Assembly (NCBI GenBank): GCA_966250325.1
Contig: CBINGY010000002.1
Span: 62,001-126,000 of the forward strand
Direction: 5' to 3'
Source: Jiulongibacter sp966250325
Lineage (GTDB): Bacteria > Bacteroidota > Bacteroidia > Cytophagales > Spirosomataceae
Length of the DNA: 64,000 nucleotides
Below, in pieces: positions 60,517 through 64,000 of the stretch. A program made the position numbers and the translations under genes. Numbering within the stretch: position 1 is the first letter of the stretch; every line of letters begins with the position of its first letter. The notes beneath the pieces are model-generated. The model did no database searches and was not told the origin of the DNA. It worked only from the letters and a program-made list of their open reading frames with translations.

Positions 60517-61377
60517 ATGGCATTAGACATCAAATTTGGTGCAAGTACCTGGCTGTGGACTTCGCCCTTTAATACTGCATCGATCGAAGAGCTGTTTCCC
60601 AAAATCAAATCTTTCGGATTTGATGTGGTGGAAATTGCGGTGGAAGACCCCGCACTTATTGACATACATTTGGTAAAGGCTGGCCTGCAAAAATATGGAC
60701 TCGGAGTAGTGATTTGTGGAGCTTTCGGGCCATCCCGCGATCTTACGCACGATGACCCCGCCGTGCATCAGAATTGCTTTGATTACATTGATGCCTGTCT
60801 GGATATCTGTAAAGAGCTGAATGCAGGTTTTCTGGCTGGTCCCATGTATTCGGCTGTAGGCAAAGCACGGATGATTCCTCCGGAGCAACGTCAAAAAGAA
60901 TGGAATCTGGCTGTAAAAAACCTGCGGCAGGTTTGTGAAATGGCTGCCGCAAAAGGTCAGCAAATTGCTCTGGAACCTCTCAATCGTTTTGAGTCTGATC
61001 TGGTAAACACGGCAGAGGATGTGCTCAGGATGGTCAACGATATCAATCACCCTGCTGCAAAAGTGATTCTGGATGGCTTCCATATGAATATTGAAGAGCG
61101 AAACGTGGAAGAAGCTATAAAAATGGTAGGAGATAAACTCATACATGTACAGGTTTCTGAAAACTACCGCGGTACACCGGGTACCGGGCAAACGAACTGG
61201 GCAGCCTATCGACGTGGACTAGAGGCCATTAATTACAAAGGCGTAGTCTCCATTGAAAGTTTTACGCCGAAAAATCAGGAGCTGGCGGGAGCTGTTTGTT
61301 TCTGGCATCCAATGGCCGAAAGTCAGGATGGTTTCGCCAGCGAAGGTCTGAAATTCCTGAAAGAATGGGCCGCATAA
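60517..61377 (+). CDS. Sugar phosphate isomerase/epimerase (xylose-isomerase-like TIM barrel)
   Basis: 286 residues of the AP-endonuclease-2/epimerase fold: FGASTWLWTSPFN, FDVVEIAVEDPALID, GPMYSAVGKARMIPPEQRQK, IALEPLNRFESDLVNT (catalytic Glu), ILDGFHMNIEERN, IHVQVSENYRGTPGTG and VVSIESF (second metal Glu). Such enzymes isomerise or epimerise ketosugars or act on C-3-keto-glycosides. It starts 9 bases after the dehydrogenase gene and belongs to the same operon, giving a sugar catabolic route. Confidence 0.9.
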   Translation: MALDIKFGASTWLWTSPFNTASIEELFPKIKSFGFDVVEIAVEDPALIDIHLVKAGLQKYGLGVVICGAFGPSRDLTHDDPAVHQNCFDYIDACLDICKELNAGFLAGPMYSAVGKARMIPPEQRQKEWNLAVKNLRQVCEMAAAKGQQIALEPLNRFESDLVNTAEDVLRMVNDINHPAAKVILDGFHMNIEERNVEEAIKMVGDKLIHVQVSENYRGTPGTGQTNWAAYRRGLEAINYKGVVSIESFTPKNQELAGAVCFWHPMAESQDGFASEGLKFLKEWAA

Positions 61378-61404
61378 TTATGAACTATTGAACAATTAAT
61401 TAAC

Positions 61405-62532
61405 ATGGAAAAGAAAATACGAGTAGCTATAGTAGGCTTAGGTTTTGGAGCCGAATTTATTCCCATTTATCAGCGTCATCCGCATGCTGAACTGGTGGCG
61501 ATATGCCAGCGAAACGAAACCAAACTTCATGAAATCGGAGATGAATTTGGGATTGAAAAACGCTTTACTGATTACGACGAACTACTGAAAGATCCGGATA
61601 TCGATGCGGTGCATATTAACACGCCCATTCCAGACCACGCGATTCAATCCATCAAAGGCCTGAAAGCGGGCAAGCATGTGGCCTGTACCGTACCTATGGC
61701 TACTACGGTGGAGGAGTGCCGGCAAATTGTGGAGCTGGTGGAACAGACCGGCCTTACCTACATGATGATGGAAACGGTAGTGTATGCCCGCGAGTTTCTA
61801 TTTATGAAAGACATGTACCAGAAAGGAGAGCTGGGCAAAGTACAATTCCTGAAAGCCAGCCATCAGCAGGATATGGACGGCTGGCCAAACTACTGGCCGG
61901 GTTTACCTCCCATGCATTATGCCACGCATTGTGTAGGCCCTGTGCTGGCTCTTACCAATGACGATGCCGAATACGTTTCCTGCTTTGGCTCGGGTACCAT
62001 TCGGGAAGAGTTGCACGCCCATTACAATTCGCCTTTTGCCGTAGAAAGTACACATATCAAATTCAAAGACTCTGATCTGAGTGCCCATGTGTACCGCTCT
62101 TTGTTTGACACCGCCCGTCAGTACCGGGAGAGCTTTGAGGTGTACGGGTCAAAGAAAGGTGTGGAGTGGCCCTTGATAGAAGGTAATCCGCTGGTCATAC
62201 ATACTGCGAAAAAGCCCGAGCCCGAAATTCCGGAGGAGGTAGAGTGCCCTGATTTTGCACATCTGCTTCCTGAAGAAATTCAGCGTTTCACTACCAAGGG
62301 CGTATATGATACCGATGACAATGTGCACCTTTCATTTACGCAGGGAGCAGGGCACGGAGGCTCTCACCCGCATCTGGTGCATGAATTTGTAGATGCTCTT
62401 GTGAAGGGCCGCTCACCCTTCCCCAATGCCCGCCAGTCAGCCAATATCACCTGTGTGGGAATTTTGGCTCATGAGTCGGCCTTACAGGGCGGAAAAATAA
62501 TTCCGTTGCCTGAATTTACGCTTAGCAAATAA
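61405..62532 (+). CDS. Gfo/Idh/MocA-family oxidoreductase
   Basis: 375 residues: a Rossmann NAD(P) start VAIVGLGFGAEF (G-x-G-x-x-A-like), the sugar-binding tail of the GFO family with VHINTPIPDHAIQ, KAGKHVACTVPMATTVEECR (K of the EKP-like motif region reads TVP), and THCVGPVLALT. These enzymes oxidise or reduce sugar hydroxyls, often with a partner TIM-barrel isomerase as here. It lies 27 bases after that gene and is followed by a strong terminator, so it ends the operon. Confidence 0.9.
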   Translation: MEKKIRVAIVGLGFGAEFIPIYQRHPHAELVAICQRNETKLHEIGDEFGIEKRFTDYDELLKDPDIDAVHINTPIPDHAIQSIKGLKAGKHVACTVPMATTVEECRQIVELVEQTGLTYMMMETVVYAREFLFMKDMYQKGELGKVQFLKASHQQDMDGWPNYWPGLPPMHYATHCVGPVLALTNDDAEYVSCFGSGTIREELHAHYNSPFAVESTHIKFKDSDLSAHVYRSLFDTARQYRESFEVYGSKKGVEWPLIEGNPLVIHTAKKPEPEIPEEVECPDFAHLLPEEIQRFTTKGVYDTDDNVHLSFTQGAGHGGSHPHLVHEFVDALVKGRSPFPNARQSANITCVGILAHESALQGGKIIPLPEFTLSK

Positions 62533-62564
62533 AGAAAATACCTTACCTATCTAAAAAAATAAGG

Positions 62565-62594
62565 GCCCGCTTCGGTTTACGGAGTGGGCTTTTT
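62565..62594 (+). terminator. Terminator of the sugar catabolism operon
   Basis: Stem GCCCGCTTCG/CGGAGTGGGC (62565-62574, 62580-62589, with G-T wobbles) and a five-T run (62590-62594), 32 bases after the oxidoreductase stop. Confidence 0.8.
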
Positions 62595-62914
62595 GGTATA
62601 GATTAGGGTTGTAAATTCAAATTTGGAGTCCCCAGTGCCCTGGAGTTTTTTGATTTTAAGTTGAAAATTTCTGAACTACGGTTGAGCCTGATCAGTAAGA
62701 TTGGGCTTTCATTCAAATGTATTCCTGGATTGAAATACACTTTGCTTCTTTTGTCTGGCAGAAACTACTGCCACGACTCCGAAAATATCCCGTTTTGTGT
62801 AATCTAAAATTATCTGCAAATCTCCTGAGAAATTTTTTCTACGTATACACTATTAGGTTGAAAGGAATGAAAGTTTAGTTCAGTAATGCATCTTTTAACA
62901 AAACTATTTTTACC
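62595..62914. other. Gap upstream of the YciE-like gene
   Basis: About 320 bases with no ORF, tRNA or repeat that I can see. The promoter of the ferritin-like gene should lie near the 3' end. Confidence 0.4.
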
Positions 62915-63433
62915 ATGAAAACCAGAAATAATGAGAACGGAGCGTTGGAGAATCTTTTTTATGAGCAGCTGCAGGATATATACTGGGCAGAGAAAGAGCT
63001 TGTAAAAAATTTGAAGGAAATGGAAGAGGCTGCCACTTCAGATCAGCTGAAGGAGGCTTTCAAAATGCACCGAACTGAAACTGAAGGCCATGTGAGCCGC
63101 CTCGAAAACGTTTTTGAATCAATCGGACAAAAAGCAAAGGCTAAAACCTGCGAAGCCATGGAAGGCCTCTCTGATGAAGCTAAAGAACTTATCAAAGATA
63201 CCGAAGAGGGCAGCATGGTTCGCGATGTAGCCCTCATAAGTGCGGCACAGAAAGTGGAGCATTATGAAATTGCATCGTACGGTACTTTGGCAGCTATAGC
63301 TGGAATTTTGGGTCATTCTGAGGCTAAGAAGATCCTTCATGAAACCCTGGAAGAGGAGAAGAAGTGTGATGATACACTTACCTCTATTGCCGAAGAATTT
63401 GTCAACGAATCGGCTCTTCAGGAAACTGAATAA
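62915..63433 (+). CDS. YciE/YciF-family ferritin-like protein (DUF892)
   Basis: 172 residues, all helical. LFYEQLQDIYWAEKELVKNL, FKMHRTETEGHVSRLENVFE, VEHYEIASYGTLAAIAGILG and HETLEEEKKCDDTLTSIAEE match DUF892, a ferritin-like four-helix bundle with E/H metal ligands. Relatives are induced by osmotic or general stress. It stands alone between two terminators. Confidence 0.9.
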   Translation: MKTRNNENGALENLFYEQLQDIYWAEKELVKNLKEMEEAATSDQLKEAFKMHRTETEGHVSRLENVFESIGQKAKAKTCEAMEGLSDEAKELIKDTEEGSMVRDVALISAAQKVEHYEIASYGTLAAIAGILGHSEAKKILHETLEEEKKCDDTLTSIAEEFVNESALQETE

Positions 63434-63454
63434 GAGATTTTAAATGAACAAATT

Positions 63455-63490
63455 ACAGAAAAAGCCATCTCTCAGGATGGCTTTTTCTGT
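63455..63490. terminator. Strong bidirectional terminator
   Basis: Perfect 15-bp stem ACAGAAAAAGCCATC/GATGGCTTTTTCTGT (63455-63469, 63476-63490) with a 6-base loop; T-rich on both strands. It serves the ferritin-like gene (plus) and the hydrolase gene (minus). Confidence 0.88.
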
Positions 63491-63511
63491 TTTTAAGAGT
63501 GATGAAAATAC

Positions 63512-64000
63512 TTATCTATGCTGAGCAGAAAGCCATTGCATGATAGTTACCGGCATGCCGTTTACTTTAACAGGTTTTCCATCGTAGTCAAGGTGGCATT
63601 CATTGGCATGGAGATATACCCATGACCAGTGACCATTGTACCGATATGACGTTCCTCCGTACTGATTGGTAATATCAATAACGTGGTCGTAATAGCTGAA
63701 ATGTACATTTGAAGCACCGGCAGCTTTGAGTCTGTGGTACACCGGCACCACGGTTTCATCGGGTTTGGTAGTCAAGTCGTCTTTAGATTGCACAAACCAG
63801 ATCGGTACATTTTTGATGCTCTTAATCTGCTCATCTGTAATGTATTGACTTTGATAGGCCAACGCACTGATGAATCCGCCGGCAAAGTAAGCAGGATCAT
63901 TGAGGATAAGTTTTAGGCTCATGTAACCGCCATTTGAGCAGCCGCCTACGTAAATTCTTCGGGTGTCTATGCCCGGATTTTTACTAACATAATCCTTGAT
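63512..64000 (-). CDS. Alpha/beta hydrolase (esterase / prolyl-oligopeptidase-like), 5' partial
   Basis: The frame continues to the window end at 64000, so the N-terminus is missing. The nucleophile motif GGCSNGGYMS is seen about 25 codons from the edge. Further on, VPIWFVQSKDDLTTKPDETV carries the catalytic Asp and GTSYRYNGHWSWVYLHANEC the catalytic His region. About 163 residues are present. The sequence pattern is that of PHB-depolymerase/esterase-type peptidases of Bacteroidota, which are usually exported. The substrate is unknown. Confidence 0.8.
   Translation of the reverse strand: MKDYVSKNPGIDTRRIYVGGCSNGGYMSLKLILNDPAYFAGGFISALAYQSQYITDEQIKSIKNVPIWFVQSKDDLTTKPDETVVPVYHRLKAAGASNVHFSYYDHVIDITNQYGGTSYRYNGHWSWVYLHANECHLDYDGKPVKVNGMPVTIMQWLSAQHR

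Overview
The window looks like a chromosomal segment of a Bacteroidota bacterium, most likely a Cytophagales-type organism. The signs are a GldC-like protein, LytTR and ECF-sigma regulators, FG-GAP and 'VGIGT' surface proteins, many signal-peptide lipoproteins, and a Bacteroidota-style tyrosine recombinase. It has two halves of different character that meet at about position 32,340.

Positions 1-32,337 are AT-rich and appear to be one side of an integrated genomic island. The right boundary is a 45-bp 3' fragment of tRNA-Asn (32293-32337), next to a tyrosine recombinase (30733-32118). The intact tRNA and left end should lie to the left, outside the window. The island holds: (a) a large sacsin/HSP90-like ATPase (cut by the window start) with an SF1 helicase; (b) a tightly packed operon of AbiEi antitoxin, AbiEii toxin, a DruE-like DEAD/DUF1998 helicase of about 2,090 codons broken by a +1 frameshift, and a RelE-UvrD fusion; (c) a minus-strand trio of transglutaminase-like protein, four-helix membrane protein and VWA lipoprotein, whose leader lies in three degenerate 65-bp tandem repeats; (d) an eight-gene minus-strand operon joining a degenerate IrrE-like protein, a NitT/TauT-type ABC importer, a large soluble histidine-kinase-like protein, a small unknown and two proteins with paired receiver domains. 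Parts (a) and (b) look like phage defence. Part (d) is an unfamiliar signalling system that does not match a system I can name.

Positions 32,338-64,000 are richer in GC and look mostly like ordinary chromosome. In order they hold: GNAT and YciI-like genes; a Crp/Fnr regulator; a peptide natural-product cluster (34822-42663) with a seven-cysteine double-glycine precursor, a GT2 glycosyltransferase, a divergent bacteriocin-biosynthesis-like protein, a GldC-like protein, a C39-peptidase ABC exporter, a membrane-fusion protein and a TolC-type channel; purine permease plus exported MTA/SAH nucleosidase; a run of lipoprotein and surface-protein genes; a deleted OmpA-family pseudogene; a LytTR gene; an ECF sigma / TPR / CHAT-protease group; a HipBA toxin-antitoxin module flanked by two copies of an AraC gene 3' end; and an AraC-controlled-looking sugar catabolism operon (ThuA-dehydrogenase-cupredoxin fusion, TIM-barrel isomerase, Gfo/Idh/MocA oxidoreductase). 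The window ends with a YciE-type ferritin-like protein and the C-terminal part of an alpha/beta hydrolase.

The strongest candidates for undescribed biology are the ABC-kinase-receiver operon (19718-30411), the AbiE-linked helicase operon with its +1 shift at a UUU-UGA stop, and the cysteine-rich, probably glycosylated peptide cluster.
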